Below are positions 17,070 to 25,595 of a stretch of 64,000 bases of DNA, piece after piece. The notes below the pieces were generated by a model that was not told the origin of the DNA, ran no database searches, and worked only from the letters and a program-made list of their open reading frames with translations. The translations under genes were made by a program, and so were the position numbers. The stretch is taken from NCBI RefSeq assembly GCF_002285635.2, contig NZ_CP023049.2, positions 2,418,001 through 2,482,000 on the forward strand. The letters run 5' to 3'. Position 1 is the stretch's first letter. Each line of letters begins with the position of its first letter. Origin of the DNA: Chryseobacterium piperi. GTDB taxonomy: Bacteria; Bacteroidota; Bacteroidia; Flavobacteriales; Weeksellaceae.

Positions 17070-17143
17070 TGGTCCCACCTGGGCTCGAACCAGGGACCAC
17101 CTGATTATGAGTCAGGTGCTCTAACCAACTGAGCTATAGGACC
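17070..17143 (-). tRNA. tRNA with CAT anticodon (elongator Met or Ile2), prophage integration site
   Basis: On the minus strand a complete cloverleaf folds: acceptor GGTCCTA/TGGGACC with discriminator A, D-stem GCTC/GAGC, anticodon stem CCTGA/TCAGG with loop CTCATAA, and T-stem CCTGG/CCAGG around TTCGAGC. CCA is not encoded. The CAT anticodon can mean elongator methionine or lysidine-modified isoleucine; I cannot separate these by eye. The integrase gene lies just past the 3' end, so the 3' half is the probable attB/attR core. Confidence 0.92.
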
Positions 17144-17208
17144 TCAAAACTTGGTTAAATTTTGTGCTTGCAAAAATAGTAAAATTTCTTTCACTACAAA
17201 ACTTTTTA

Positions 17209-17604
17209 TTACTTTTCTTGACAAAGTTCTACCAGTACTCCATTGGTAGATTTGGGATGCAAGAATACAACTAATTTGTTATCAGCACCTTCTTTCGGCT
17301 CTTCGGAGATAAACTGAAAGCCTTCTTTTTTTAATCTTTTTATCTCTTCAAGAATATTTTCAACACCAAAAGCCAAGTGATGGATTCCTTCCCCTTTTTT
17401 ACCAATGAATTTTGAGATCGGACTTTCGGGATTACTGGCTTCCAAAAGTTCTATCTTACTTTCTCCGGTTTGATAAAATGAGGTCACTACCCCTTCCCTT
17501 TCCACGGTTTCTTTTTTATAAGAGGGTTTTCCCAGGAGCTTTTCAAAAAGTTCATCTGAAACTCCTAAAGATTGTACGGCAATACCGATATGTTCTAACT
17601 TCAT
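17209..17604 (-). CDS. mce: Methylmalonyl-CoA epimerase
   Basis: This enzyme of the vicinal-oxygen-chelate (glyoxalase) fold interconverts the R and S forms of methylmalonyl-CoA in propionate metabolism. The start at 17604 (MKLEHIGIAVQSL) gives 131 residues, the usual length; the frame extends to 17649 but the extra residues are not family-like. Metal-binding positions are visible as His in LEHIGIAV, His in GIHHLAFGVE and Glu near the C-terminus (GVLVELCQ). It is divergent from rbfA, with about 90 bp between the starts, and is the first chromosomal gene after the tRNA. Confidence 0.9.
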   Translation of the reverse strand: MKLEHIGIAVQSLGVSDELFEKLLGKPSYKKETVEREGVVTSFYQTGESKIELLEASNPESPISKFIGKKGEGIHHLAFGVENILEEIKRLKKEGFQFISEEPKEGADNKLVVFLHPKSTNGVLVELCQEK

Positions 17605-17679
17605 ACGTAAAATACTATAATTAAATCGTAAATTTGAGTCACCCATCAAATTTCAAATGAGCAATTCAAACAAAAGTAC

Positions 17680-17687
17680 TAAATTTG
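17680..17687 (+). promoter_or_regulatory. Bacteroidetes -7 promoter element upstream of rbfA
   Basis: TAAATTTG matches the Bacteroidetes -7 consensus TAnnTTTG and lies 8 bp before the rbfA start. I see no clear TTG at the expected -33 position, so only half of the promoter is supported. Confidence 0.5.
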
Positions 17688-17695
17688 CATAAATT

Positions 17696-18055
17696 ATGGA
17701 AAGTAACAGACAAAGAAAAGTAGCACAGATTATACAGGAAGATTTCGCAGAATTATTCCGCAAGCAGGCTGCAGACAGCAAACAGAACTTTTTAGTTTCC
17801 GTTTCTGATGTTAAGGTAACTGCAGACTTAGGAATTGCAAAAATCTATTTAAGCATTTTCCCTCAGGAATTCCGTTCTACTATTATGAAGGAAATCGAGG
17901 AAAACAAAACCCAATACAGAAACTTTATCGGTCAGAAAATGGCAAAACAGGTTCGTATTATTCCACAGCTTAATTTTTATCTTGACACCACTCTTGACGA
18001 TGTTGAAAAACTGGAAAAAGAATTAAGAGGTGAAGGTGACAATCCTGTATTATAG
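17696..18055 (+). CDS. rbfA: Ribosome-binding factor A
   Basis: RbfA binds the 30S subunit precursor and helps mature the 5' end of 16S rRNA. The 119-residue protein has the KH-like layout of the family: MESNRQRKVAQIIQEDFAEL at the start, VSVSDVKVTADLGIAKIYLS in the middle and the signature IPQLNFYLDTTLDDVEKLE near the end. The next gene begins only 3 bp later, so both are probably one transcript. No oddities are seen. Confidence 0.95.
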   Translation: MESNRQRKVAQIIQEDFAELFRKQAADSKQNFLVSVSDVKVTADLGIAKIYLSIFPQEFRSTIMKEIEENKTQYRNFIGQKMAKQVRIIPQLNFYLDTTLDDVEKLEKELRGEGDNPVL

Positions 18056-18058
18056 ATT

Positions 18059-19264
18059 TTGAAAAACATTGCATTTTATATCGCTTCCCGATACCTTTTA
18101 GCTAAAAAAGGGAGCACTGCGGTTACTTTTATCACATGGCTATCCGTGGGAGCTATGATGGTTGCCGTGACTGCAATGTTTGTCATTATTTCAGTTTTTT
18201 CGGGTCTTGAAGACCTTAATAAAGATCTGATCTCTAATCTTCACGCTGATCTGACGATCAAAAGTTCATCAGGAAAAACCCTGAAGAATTTACCTACAAT
18301 TGAAGATGTCCTTAAAAAAAACAAAGATATTGCCAGCTTTTCAAGAGTCATTGAAGAAAAGGTGTATATCAATTATAATGGTAAAGGAGATATTGCCTAT
18401 CTGAGAGGCGTTGATTCTGCATATACCATTGTCAACCCTATTGATAAAGATGTTTTCTATGGTAACTATCCGAGCTTTGAATACTCGAACGAAGTTTTAA
18501 TGGAGAACTCACTGGATAACAGATTATCTATTCCCGTTGCTTCTTCAAAGGATTATGCAACGATCTTTATGCCGAAACCCGGACTGGGAATCATCAATAA
18601 AGAAGAAGATATTTACAACAAAAAAGATATTCTCGTTACCGGTATTTTCCCCGGAAAAGACCAATTGGACAGCTATATTATTTCCCCTATTGAATTAACC
18701 GAACAATTGCTGAATCTTCCTAAAAATTCAGCCTATCAGATTGTCGTTAAATTAAAAAATCCGGAAAATGCTGATGTGATGAAAGATAAGCTTCTTTCCA
18801 CATTGGGCAAAAATATTGAGATCAAAACCAAAGAAGAAGAGAATGCAGCTTTCTGGAAAATGATCAATACGGAAAAGCTTTTCATTTATCTAATTTTTGC
18901 ATTGGTCATCTTTATTACGACCTTTAATCTGGCAGGAGCAATTATTATCCTTCAGCTTGATAAAAAGGAACAGGCGAGATCATTGATCTCATTAGGTTTT
19001 CCATTAAGCCATTTGAGAAGAATATATTTTTATACCGGAGCTCTTATAGTGATATCAGGGATTATTTCGGGATTAATTCTGGGAACAGCACTATGCTATT
19101 TCCAATTTTACACAGAGTTTTTTAAAGCGAACGAAACACTTCCGTTCCCGGTAAAGATTGTGGGGAAAAATTACCTCATTGTATCCGTTACCGCTTCCCT
19201 ATTCGGAATCATTATTTCATGGGTGTTTTCAAAGATCAGCAAAGAGTATATTACTAAAAGTTAA
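18059..19264 (+). CDS. LolC/LolE-type ABC transporter permease (FtsX family)
   Basis: This inner-membrane permease of the lipoprotein-releasing type has 401 residues. An N-terminal membrane helix (VTFITWLSVGAMMVAVTAMF) is followed by a large periplasmic MacB-like domain and three C-terminal helices, about residues 275-300, 325-350 and 368-390. That is the FtsX topology used for moving lipoproteins to the outer membrane. The start codon is TTG at 18059, placed 3 bp after rbfA; no ATG fits the conserved N-terminus (KNIAFYIASRYLLAKKG). No ATPase partner gene is adjacent, which is common in Bacteroidetes. Confidence 0.85.
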   Translation: MKNIAFYIASRYLLAKKGSTAVTFITWLSVGAMMVAVTAMFVIISVFSGLEDLNKDLISNLHADLTIKSSSGKTLKNLPTIEDVLKKNKDIASFSRVIEEKVYINYNGKGDIAYLRGVDSAYTIVNPIDKDVFYGNYPSFEYSNEVLMENSLDNRLSIPVASSKDYATIFMPKPGLGIINKEEDIYNKKDILVTGIFPGKDQLDSYIISPIELTEQLLNLPKNSAYQIVVKLKNPENADVMKDKLLSTLGKNIEIKTKEEENAAFWKMINTEKLFIYLIFALVIFITTFNLAGAIIILQLDKKEQARSLISLGFPLSHLRRIYFYTGALIVISGIISGLILGTALCYFQFYTEFFKANETLPFPVKIVGKNYLIVSVTASLFGIIISWVFSKISKEYITKS

Positions 19265-19287
19265 TACTGGTAAAATTCGCTTTTTTG

Positions 19288-19295
19288 TACCTTTG
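19288..19295 (+). promoter_or_regulatory. Bacteroidetes -7 promoter element upstream of the endonuclease gene
   Basis: TACCTTTG matches TAnnTTTG exactly and is 20 bp before the ATG at 19315. It supports the ATG at 19315 rather than the upstream in-frame one at 19285, which would overlap the promoter. Confidence 0.55.
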
Positions 19296-19314
19296 TTTGA
19301 TAATTCACAAACAA

Positions 19315-21093
19315 ATGAAACAAATTTTATTATCTTTTTTATTGGCATTGACATGTACTCATGCATTTGCACAAATTCCTACAGGATATTACGATGGGAC
19401 CACCGGATTAACAGGAACTGCCCTTAAATCAAAATTAAACCTAATTATCACCAATGGCCATCAAGATCATGGATATAATGGATTATGGACAGCCTATCAG
19501 ACGACTGACCGTGATTATTTTTATGAAAATGACGGAACTATTCTGGATATGTACTCTGAAAACCCCACTGGCCCAGACCCATATAATTATACCTACGGAA
19601 CAGACCGATGTGGAACCTACAGCAACGAAGGAGACTGCTACAATAGAGAGCATATTGTCCCCCAGAGCCTTTTCAATCAAGCACTACCCATGAGATCCGA
19701 TATCCATTTCGTCCCTGCTACTGATGGTAAAGTAAATGGAATGAGATCCAACTATCCTTTTGGAAAAGTAGAAACAGCGTCCTACACCTCTCTGAATGGG
19801 TCTAAGGTAGGCAACTCTGCTTCTCCGGGATATTCAGGAATTGTATTTGAACCTATTGATGCTTTTAAAGGCGATATTGCCAGAATGATCCTTTATTTTG
19901 TAACAAGATACGAAACTCAACTGGTAGATTTCAGTAGTGGAAATATGCTTGGAGGTTCCCCATTTCCGGGACTTCAAACATGGGAGCTTAATCAATTATT
20001 AGCCTGGGATATTTTAGATCCTGTTTCACCGGCAGAAATTGCGCGAAACAATGCAGCCTATGATTATCAGAAAAATAGAAACCCATTTATAGACAATCCT
20101 GAATATGTCGCCTTAATTTGGGGAGCACCGGTTGTGGATACTCAAGCTCCAACCGCACCCACTGATTTAACAACCAATAATCCAACAGCCAGTTCAATTT
20201 CTTTGAACTGGACTGCAGCTACGGATGATATCGGAGTAACCGGATATGATATCTATATGGATAACACTTTAAGAACTTCCGTTTCAGGAACTACTGCTGT
20301 TATTTCAGGGTTATCTCCTTCTACAACATATAACTTTTATGTAATTGCCAGAGATGCCGGGGGGAATTCTTCCCCACAAAGCAATATTGCTACAGGAACT
20401 ACTCTTGAAGAACAGGCAGGAGGAAGTTGCGGAACAGAAACATTTGAAACCATTCCAACAGCCAATGCCAACTCGTACACGAATAGAACATGGACGAATA
20501 ACAGTATTTCCTGGAATGCCACATCAGCAAGAACGGATGAAACCATCAACGGAAAAGCAATCACCATCAGAAATGGAAGCCTTACAAGTTCTACCATTTC
20601 CGGAGGAATTCAAAGCCTTACTTTAACGACGCAGCGGAAATACTCTGGAAGTTCAGGAATGCTAAACGTCGAAGTGAATGGAAACATTGTAGGAACCATA
20701 CCCTATAGCACAGCTATAACTACCACAACTATTGACAATATTAATGTTTCCGGAAACGCCGTCATTAAAATAATCAACCCGTCAGCAACCAATAGGGTAG
20801 CTATGGATGATCTTAGTTGGACCTGTAATTCAACATTGCGAACTATAGACGTAATGAAAAGCCAATCCGATTTCCTTGTATATCCTAACCCTATTAAGAA
20901 CAATGAGCTTTTTGTAAAAGGTGATAACCTGAGCAAAATTTCAAAAGCAGAAATCTATGATCTTTCAGGAAAACTGATTGAAGTAATTGCCAATCCGTTC
21001 AAAAACGGTAATAGAATTAATTTAAAAGGTCTTACAAAAGGCAACTACATCCTTAAAACAGATGATATTTCTACGAAATTCATTGTAGAATAA
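19315..21093 (+). CDS. Secreted endonuclease I with fibronectin III and T9SS sorting domains
   Basis: From the ATG at 19315 the protein has 592 residues. A signal peptide (KQILLSFLLALTCTHAFAQ) leads to an endonuclease I domain with the beta-beta-alpha-metal motif in CYNREHIVPQSLFNQ. A fibronectin type III domain follows (about residues 280-365, starting PTAPTDLTTNNPTASSISL), then a beta-sandwich region and a C-terminal type IX sorting domain (LVYPNPIKNNELFVKG to GNYILKT). It should be exported through the outer membrane by T9SS and degrade extracellular DNA for nutrients or during biofilm turnover. A terminator follows. Confidence 0.9.
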   Translation: MKQILLSFLLALTCTHAFAQIPTGYYDGTTGLTGTALKSKLNLIITNGHQDHGYNGLWTAYQTTDRDYFYENDGTILDMYSENPTGPDPYNYTYGTDRCGTYSNEGDCYNREHIVPQSLFNQALPMRSDIHFVPATDGKVNGMRSNYPFGKVETASYTSLNGSKVGNSASPGYSGIVFEPIDAFKGDIARMILYFVTRYETQLVDFSSGNMLGGSPFPGLQTWELNQLLAWDILDPVSPAEIARNNAAYDYQKNRNPFIDNPEYVALIWGAPVVDTQAPTAPTDLTTNNPTASSISLNWTAATDDIGVTGYDIYMDNTLRTSVSGTTAVISGLSPSTTYNFYVIARDAGGNSSPQSNIATGTTLEEQAGGSCGTETFETIPTANANSYTNRTWTNNSISWNATSARTDETINGKAITIRNGSLTSSTISGGIQSLTLTTQRKYSGSSGMLNVEVNGNIVGTIPYSTAITTTTIDNINVSGNAVIKIINPSATNRVAMDDLSWTCNSTLRTIDVMKSQSDFLVYPNPIKNNELFVKGDNLSKISKAEIYDLSGKLIEVIANPFKNGNRINLKGLTKGNYILKTDDISTKFIVE

Positions 21094-21111
21094 CTTAAAA
21101 TATTTTTAATT

Positions 21112-21140
21112 AAAAGGCCGATTTATTCGGTCTTTTTTTT
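21112..21140 (+). terminator. Rho-independent terminator
   Basis: A 6-bp stem GGCCGA/TCGGTC with a 5-nt loop is followed by TTTTTTTT. It ends the endonuclease transcript. The T-run runs into a TATTTTTG motif (21140-21147) that may be the -7 element of aroE, whose ATG lies only 4 bp beyond it. Confidence 0.8.
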
Positions 21141-21151
21141 ATTTTTGATAG

Positions 21152-21889
21152 ATGGATTCCAATAAAAAATTAGGCTTAATAGGAAGAAATATTTCTTATT
21201 CTTTTTCTAAAAAATTTTTCGAAGATAAATTCCAGAAACTTATGCTGAAAGGCTTTTCTTATGACATTTTCGATCTCGGTGAGATGGAAGAAGTAGAAAG
21301 CTTATTCACAACACCAGAGCTTTTAGGCTTTAATGTAACCATTCCTTATAAGGAAAAAATCATTGACTATCTGGACGAATTAAGCGAAGAGGCACAAGTA
21401 ATCGGAGCCGTGAACTGCGTATTCATCCAAAATGGAAAAAAAACCGGATACAATACGGATGCTTACGGATTTGAAAAAACCTTACTGCTTCATAAAAAAC
21501 CGCATCATACATCTGCATTAATTCTTGGAAACGGAGGTGCCGCAAAAGCCGTAAAGTATGTTTTGGATAAAAATGGGATATCCTCGGAAACCGTCTCGAG
21601 GAATTCAATATTAAATTTTGATAATCTTGATGCAGAAGCTGTTCAAAAGCATAAACTCATTATTCAGACCACGCCGGTAGGTACCTTTCCCAATGTGGAA
21701 GATTGCTTAAAATTCCCATTTGAGGGACTTTCTCAGGAACATCTTATCATCGATTTAATATACAACCCTAACTACACACAATTCATTATTAATGCCTCGG
21801 AAAAAGGAGCAAAGACTGTGAATGGTTTTTACATGCTTGAACAGCAAGCAGAAAAAGCTTGGGAAATTTGGAATTTTCAAAAAAAATAA
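21152..21889 (+). CDS. aroE: Shikimate dehydrogenase
   Basis: AroE reduces 3-dehydroshikimate to shikimate with NADPH in aromatic amino acid synthesis. The 245-residue protein has the substrate-binding motif with the catalytic lysine (FNVTIPYKEKI), the AVNCV segment, the glycine-rich NADP motif (LILGNGGAAKAVKYV) and the C-terminal NGFYMLEQQAEKAW. It is slightly shorter than the E. coli enzyme, as usual in this phylum. It starts right after a terminator, so it has its own promoter. Confidence 0.95.
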   Translation: MDSNKKLGLIGRNISYSFSKKFFEDKFQKLMLKGFSYDIFDLGEMEEVESLFTTPELLGFNVTIPYKEKIIDYLDELSEEAQVIGAVNCVFIQNGKKTGYNTDAYGFEKTLLLHKKPHHTSALILGNGGAAKAVKYVLDKNGISSETVSRNSILNFDNLDAEAVQKHKLIIQTTPVGTFPNVEDCLKFPFEGLSQEHLIIDLIYNPNYTQFIINASEKGAKTVNGFYMLEQQAEKAWEIWNFQKK

Positions 21890-21963
21890 CATAAATTAGT
21901 GCATTAATTGGCTTTTTAGCTATATACAACAGATATTAACGCCACTCACATAAAAGATTTGCT

Positions 21964-23766
21964 ATGACAACAGAAAATAACCTTTCTGAAAACGAAGAAA
22001 AGAAGAATCCTATCGAAGTATCCCAAGAAGAGACCTCGGAAAACATTGTGCCTCAAGAAGAAAATCAGCATGAAGAAGCTGAGTCTATTGAAGAACATGC
22101 TGATACCGATATTTCTTTAACTGATGCCTTAAAAGAAATGGAAAAAATCATCAACACTCCTAATGCGGGTGAAGATGTAAAAAGATTCAACCAACTCAAA
22201 GAAAAAGCAAGTCATTACATCCATGATGAAGTGGAAGACAAAAAGCATGAATATGTAGAAGCTGGAAACGCTCCTGAAAATTTCAGCTTTGAGCATCCTT
22301 TACAGTCAAGACTTTCTGCACTCGTTAATATTTTCAGAGAAAAACATGACAACTTCCAAAAAGGTCAGGAAGAAGAGCAGAAAAAAAATCTGGAACACCG
22401 CCAGACCATCATTGAAAGACTTAAAAATCTGTATACCAACTCAGAACCGAACACTAACCTTTTCAAATCTATTCGTGAGATCAAAGAAGATTGGTCTAAT
22501 GCAGGACAGGTAGCTAAATCTGAATTTAAAATTCTTAACAATAATTATTTCCATCACCTGAATCAGTTCTATCAGATGCTGGATCTGAATAAAGAGTTTT
22601 TGGAGCAGGAATATGGGCATAATCTTGAAAAAAGACAACATATTATTGCCCGCGCCAAAGAGTTGGAAAATGAGCCGGTAATTCAAAAAGCACTTAATGA
22701 ATTACAATATCTTCATAAGCTTTGGAAAGAAGAAGCTGAGCCGGTAGCAGAAGAATTCCGCGAAAAGACATGGGAAGAGTTCAAAGAGATCTCCAATAAA
22801 ATCCACGAAAGAAAATCTGAACTTTCGGCTGCTATAGAATCTGAGCAAACGGAAAACCTTGAAAAGAAAAACCAGATTATTGCAGAGATTAAAAAATTAT
22901 CTGAGCCTTCTGAAACTCCTAATCATAACTATTGGCAGAATGCCATTAAAAGAGTGGAAGATTTACGTTCTGATTTCTTAAAAACAGGAAGCGTTCCAAG
23001 AAAGCTTTCCAACCAGAACTGGAATGAATTCAAAACAACGCTTAGAGGTTTTAATACAACAAAGAACAATTATTATAAATCTTTAAAAGGTTCTCAGCAA
23101 ACTAACCTGGAGGAAAAATTAAAATTAATCCAGACTGCTCAGGACAATATGAATAATGAGGAGTGGGATATCGCTGTTCCTTTGTTTAAAAAGCTACAGG
23201 AAGACTGGAAAAAGATTGGCCACGTTCCTAAAAGCATGACCAATAAAATCTGGGACGAATTCCGTGACGCATGTAACACTTTCTTTAACAACTACAGAGA
23301 GAAGAGCAACGCCTCTACCGATAACTGGAAAGAAAACTATAAAAACAAAAGAGAGCTTCTCGAAGAATTGAAAACCATTTCCAATGACGAAGGAAGTATC
23401 GAGAAAATTGAAACGATCAAAACTGCCTGGAATAATATCGGGAAAGTTCCAAGAGATAAAATTTCAATCAACTCTGAATTCAATAAAACATTGAGAGAGA
23501 AGCTGAAGCTTAATAAAATCAATGAACTTGAGCTGAAGGAAGATGGCCTATCTGAAAATCAACTCACAGACAAAGCGAGAAAGATCAAGAGTCAAATTTC
23601 TGATTTAGAATCTGAAATTGTAAAATTAGAGAACAACTTATCATTCTTCAACAAGCCATCCAGAGACAATCCTTTGTTAACGGATACGTTCAATACAATC
23701 GATGAAAAGAAAGCTCATCTGGAAACTTTAAGACAAAACCTCCACAACATTATTGTTGGAGAATAA
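21964..23766 (+). CDS. DUF349 multi-repeat protein
   Basis: This large, highly charged, helical protein of 600 residues has an acidic N-terminal region (about 1-55) and then five or more DUF349 units. Each unit shows a tryptophan/phenylalanine pattern, for example VPRKLSNQNWNEFKTTLRGF and VPKSMTNKIWDEFRDACNTF. A C-terminal coiled coil (ISDLESEIVKLENNLSFF) closes the protein. There is no signal peptide or membrane segment. The biochemical role of DUF349 is not established. A terminator hairpin follows directly, overlapping the leader of ribD. Confidence 0.85.
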   Translation: MTTENNLSENEEKKNPIEVSQEETSENIVPQEENQHEEAESIEEHADTDISLTDALKEMEKIINTPNAGEDVKRFNQLKEKASHYIHDEVEDKKHEYVEAGNAPENFSFEHPLQSRLSALVNIFREKHDNFQKGQEEEQKKNLEHRQTIIERLKNLYTNSEPNTNLFKSIREIKEDWSNAGQVAKSEFKILNNNYFHHLNQFYQMLDLNKEFLEQEYGHNLEKRQHIIARAKELENEPVIQKALNELQYLHKLWKEEAEPVAEEFREKTWEEFKEISNKIHERKSELSAAIESEQTENLEKKNQIIAEIKKLSEPSETPNHNYWQNAIKRVEDLRSDFLKTGSVPRKLSNQNWNEFKTTLRGFNTTKNNYYKSLKGSQQTNLEEKLKLIQTAQDNMNNEEWDIAVPLFKKLQEDWKKIGHVPKSMTNKIWDEFRDACNTFFNNYREKSNASTDNWKENYKNKRELLEELKTISNDEGSIEKIETIKTAWNNIGKVPRDKISINSEFNKTLREKLKLNKINELELKEDGLSENQLTDKARKIKSQISDLESEIVKLENNLSFFNKPSRDNPLLTDTFNTIDEKKAHLETLRQNLHNIIVGE

Positions 23767-23781
23767 TCCATAAAAAACAGT

Positions 23782-23819
23782 AAAAAGCGGAGCAAAGAAA
23801 TTTGACTTCGCTTTTTTTT
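23782..23819 (+). terminator. Terminator between the DUF349 gene and ribD
   Basis: AAAAAGCG pairs with CGCTTTTT across a stem-loop of about 20 nt and is followed by a T-run. The T-run ends 6 bp before the ribD ATG, so ribD expression must start inside it or depend on read-through. Confidence 0.65.
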
Positions 23820-23825
23820 CATATC

Positions 23826-24857
23826 ATGCAGGACGAATTATATATTAAAAGGTGTATTGAATTAGCCCAAAAAGCTTTGGGCAAAACCTATCCCAATCCT
23901 TTAGTAGGAAGTGTCATTGTACACAATAATACCATCATCGGGGAAGGCTACCATCACAAAGCCGGAGAAAGCCATGCTGAAATCAATGCCATCAATTCCG
24001 TGGCTGATCTATCGCTTATTCCGGAATCAACCATCTATGTTTCACTGGAACCCTGTGCTCATTATGGAAAAACACCTCCATGTGCTTTAAAAATCAAGGA
24101 GCTTGGATTTAAGAAGGTTGTGATTGGAGCAATGGACTCTCACGATAAGGTTAACGGAAAAGGTAAAAAAATTATTCAGGATGCAGGAATAGAGGTAATT
24201 TCCGGAATTTTAGAAAAAGAATGTATCGATCTCAATAAACGATTCTTCACCTACCACGAAAAGAAGCGTCCCTATATTATTTTAAAATGGGCAGAATCCG
24301 GGAATGGTTTTCTTGATAAAAATTTTAAACCGACTTCAATTTCGAACGCTTTAGTCAATCAGTTTGTTCACCAGCTAAGAGCAGACGAACATGCCATTTT
24401 AGTAGGTACCCAAACGGCACTTAATGACAATCCAGGTCTGACCGTCAGAAATGTTGAGGGCATTAACCCCGTTAGAGTTCTAATCGACTTTGATTTAAAG
24501 GTACCTCGTGATTTTAAGATATATAATAATGAAGCAAAGACTTTGGTCTTTAATACTATCAAAGAAGCCAGTGAAGGAAATATCCACTGGATTAAAATTG
24601 AAAAAGAACATTTCCTTTCAGATCTCATGAAAGCTTTATATCAGGAACAGATTCAGTCTGTCATTATAGAGGGTGGACGCTTTACTTTACAACAGTTTAT
24701 TGATGATGATCTATGGGACGAAGCGATAGTCATCAAAAATGAAGATCTAAAACTTGGAAATGGGACAAAAGCTCCTGATTTCAGTTTTAAAGCACATACG
24801 ACAGAAAGCTTCAGAGATAATACAGTATCTTTTTATTTATCAAATACAGGCAAGTAA
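23826..24857 (+). CDS. ribD: Bifunctional riboflavin biosynthesis deaminase/reductase RibD
   Basis: RibD performs two steps of riboflavin synthesis: deamination of the diaminopyrimidine intermediate and reduction of its ribosyl side chain. From the ATG at 23826 the protein has 343 residues. The N-terminal deaminase has the zinc motif HAEIN and the second part SLEPCAHYGKTPPCALKI. The C-terminal reductase has LRADEHAILVGTQTALNDNP and SVIIEGGRFTLQQFIDDDLW. The frame opens at 23802, but the upstream residues lie inside a terminator. No FMN riboswitch is visible upstream. Confidence 0.95.
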   Translation: MQDELYIKRCIELAQKALGKTYPNPLVGSVIVHNNTIIGEGYHHKAGESHAEINAINSVADLSLIPESTIYVSLEPCAHYGKTPPCALKIKELGFKKVVIGAMDSHDKVNGKGKKIIQDAGIEVISGILEKECIDLNKRFFTYHEKKRPYIILKWAESGNGFLDKNFKPTSISNALVNQFVHQLRADEHAILVGTQTALNDNPGLTVRNVEGINPVRVLIDFDLKVPRDFKIYNNEAKTLVFNTIKEASEGNIHWIKIEKEHFLSDLMKALYQEQIQSVIIEGGRFTLQQFIDDDLWDEAIVIKNEDLKLGNGTKAPDFSFKAHTTESFRDNTVSFYLSNTGK

Positions 24858-24903
24858 ATACTGGAATTTTAGAAATAACATTGCTCTGCATTTAAAATAA
24901 CTT

Positions 24904-24930
24904 TACCGCCCATATGGACGGTATTTTAGA
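24904..24930 (+). terminator. Weak terminator-like hairpin after ribD
   Basis: TACCG.CC pairs with GG.CGGTA around 24904-24923, followed by a short TTTTAG. The T-run is poor, so termination may be partial. Confidence 0.35.
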
Positions 24931-24959
24931 CATTCTTTTTCATTTAATAAATCATTTAA

Positions 24960-24967
24960 TACTTTTG
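24960..24967 (+). promoter_or_regulatory. Bacteroidetes -7 promoter element upstream of the YigZ gene
   Basis: TACTTTTG matches TAnnTTTG and lies 22 bp before the ATG at 24990. No clear -33 TTG is seen. Confidence 0.45.
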
Positions 24968-24989
24968 CCTAGATAAAGCAGGTTCAACA

Positions 24990-25595
24990 ATGATGCACGA
25001 ATACAAAACCATAGACCAACCGGTCGAAAACACTTTAATAAAAGAAAAAGGGAGCAAGTTTATAGGATTTGCATACCCTGTCAATAACGAAGATGAGCTT
25101 AAGGATGCTTTGGAAAAGGTTAGAACAGAACACCCCAAGGCAACCCACCACTGCTATGCCTTCAGGATCGGTCTCAATGGAGAAAATTATCGTGCGAATG
25201 ACGACGGAGAGCCTTCCGGTAGTGCCGGACTTCCGATCTACAATCAATTACTGGCTCATGAAATTACCAATGTTCTGGTTATTGTTGTCCGGTATTATGG
25301 AGGAACGAAATTAGGAGTTTCCGGTCTGGTTAAAGCTTATAAAGAATCTGCAAAATTCACCCTTGAAGAAACAGCTATCATTACCCGCGAACTGGAAACG
25401 GAAATTGAAATTCAATTCAGTTTCAGTCAACAGAATACTATCTTCACCTTACTCTCTAAATTTGATGCAAAAGTTTTAAATTTTGATGCAGATGAAAACT
25501 GTATTCTCACAGCCTCTCTGAAACTGGCTCAAAAAGAAAACATCTCAGATAAATTATCTGAGATGCAATATGTTTCTTTTGAATTTAAAGACTAA
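24990..25595 (+). CDS. YigZ/IMPACT-family protein
   Basis: This conserved cytosolic protein of 201 residues belongs to the UPF0029/IMPACT family. Family blocks are clear: ATHHCYAFRIG, NDDGEPSGSAGLPI and VIVVRYYGGTKLG, followed by the C-terminal ferredoxin-like DUF1949 part. Related proteins bind nucleic acid or ribosomes and influence translation under stress, but the precise reaction is unknown. Its stop codon overlaps the stop codon of the convergent peptidase gene (CTAA), so no terminator separates the two. Confidence 0.88.
   Translation: MMHEYKTIDQPVENTLIKEKGSKFIGFAYPVNNEDELKDALEKVRTEHPKATHHCYAFRIGLNGENYRANDDGEPSGSAGLPIYNQLLAHEITNVLVIVVRYYGGTKLGVSGLVKAYKESAKFTLEETAIITRELETEIEIQFSFSQQNTIFTLLSKFDAKVLNFDADENCILTASLKLAQKENISDKLSEMQYVSFEFKD

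Noticed and set aside
16963..17100. Upstream extension of the integrase ORF to 17100
   Set aside because: The extra N-terminal residues are a translation of the tRNA 3' half and its flank; the conserved integrase N-terminus begins at 16962.
23767..23825. FMN riboswitch upstream of ribD
   Set aside because: The leader is only about 60 bp, is taken up by a terminator hairpin, and has no RFN-like conserved blocks.
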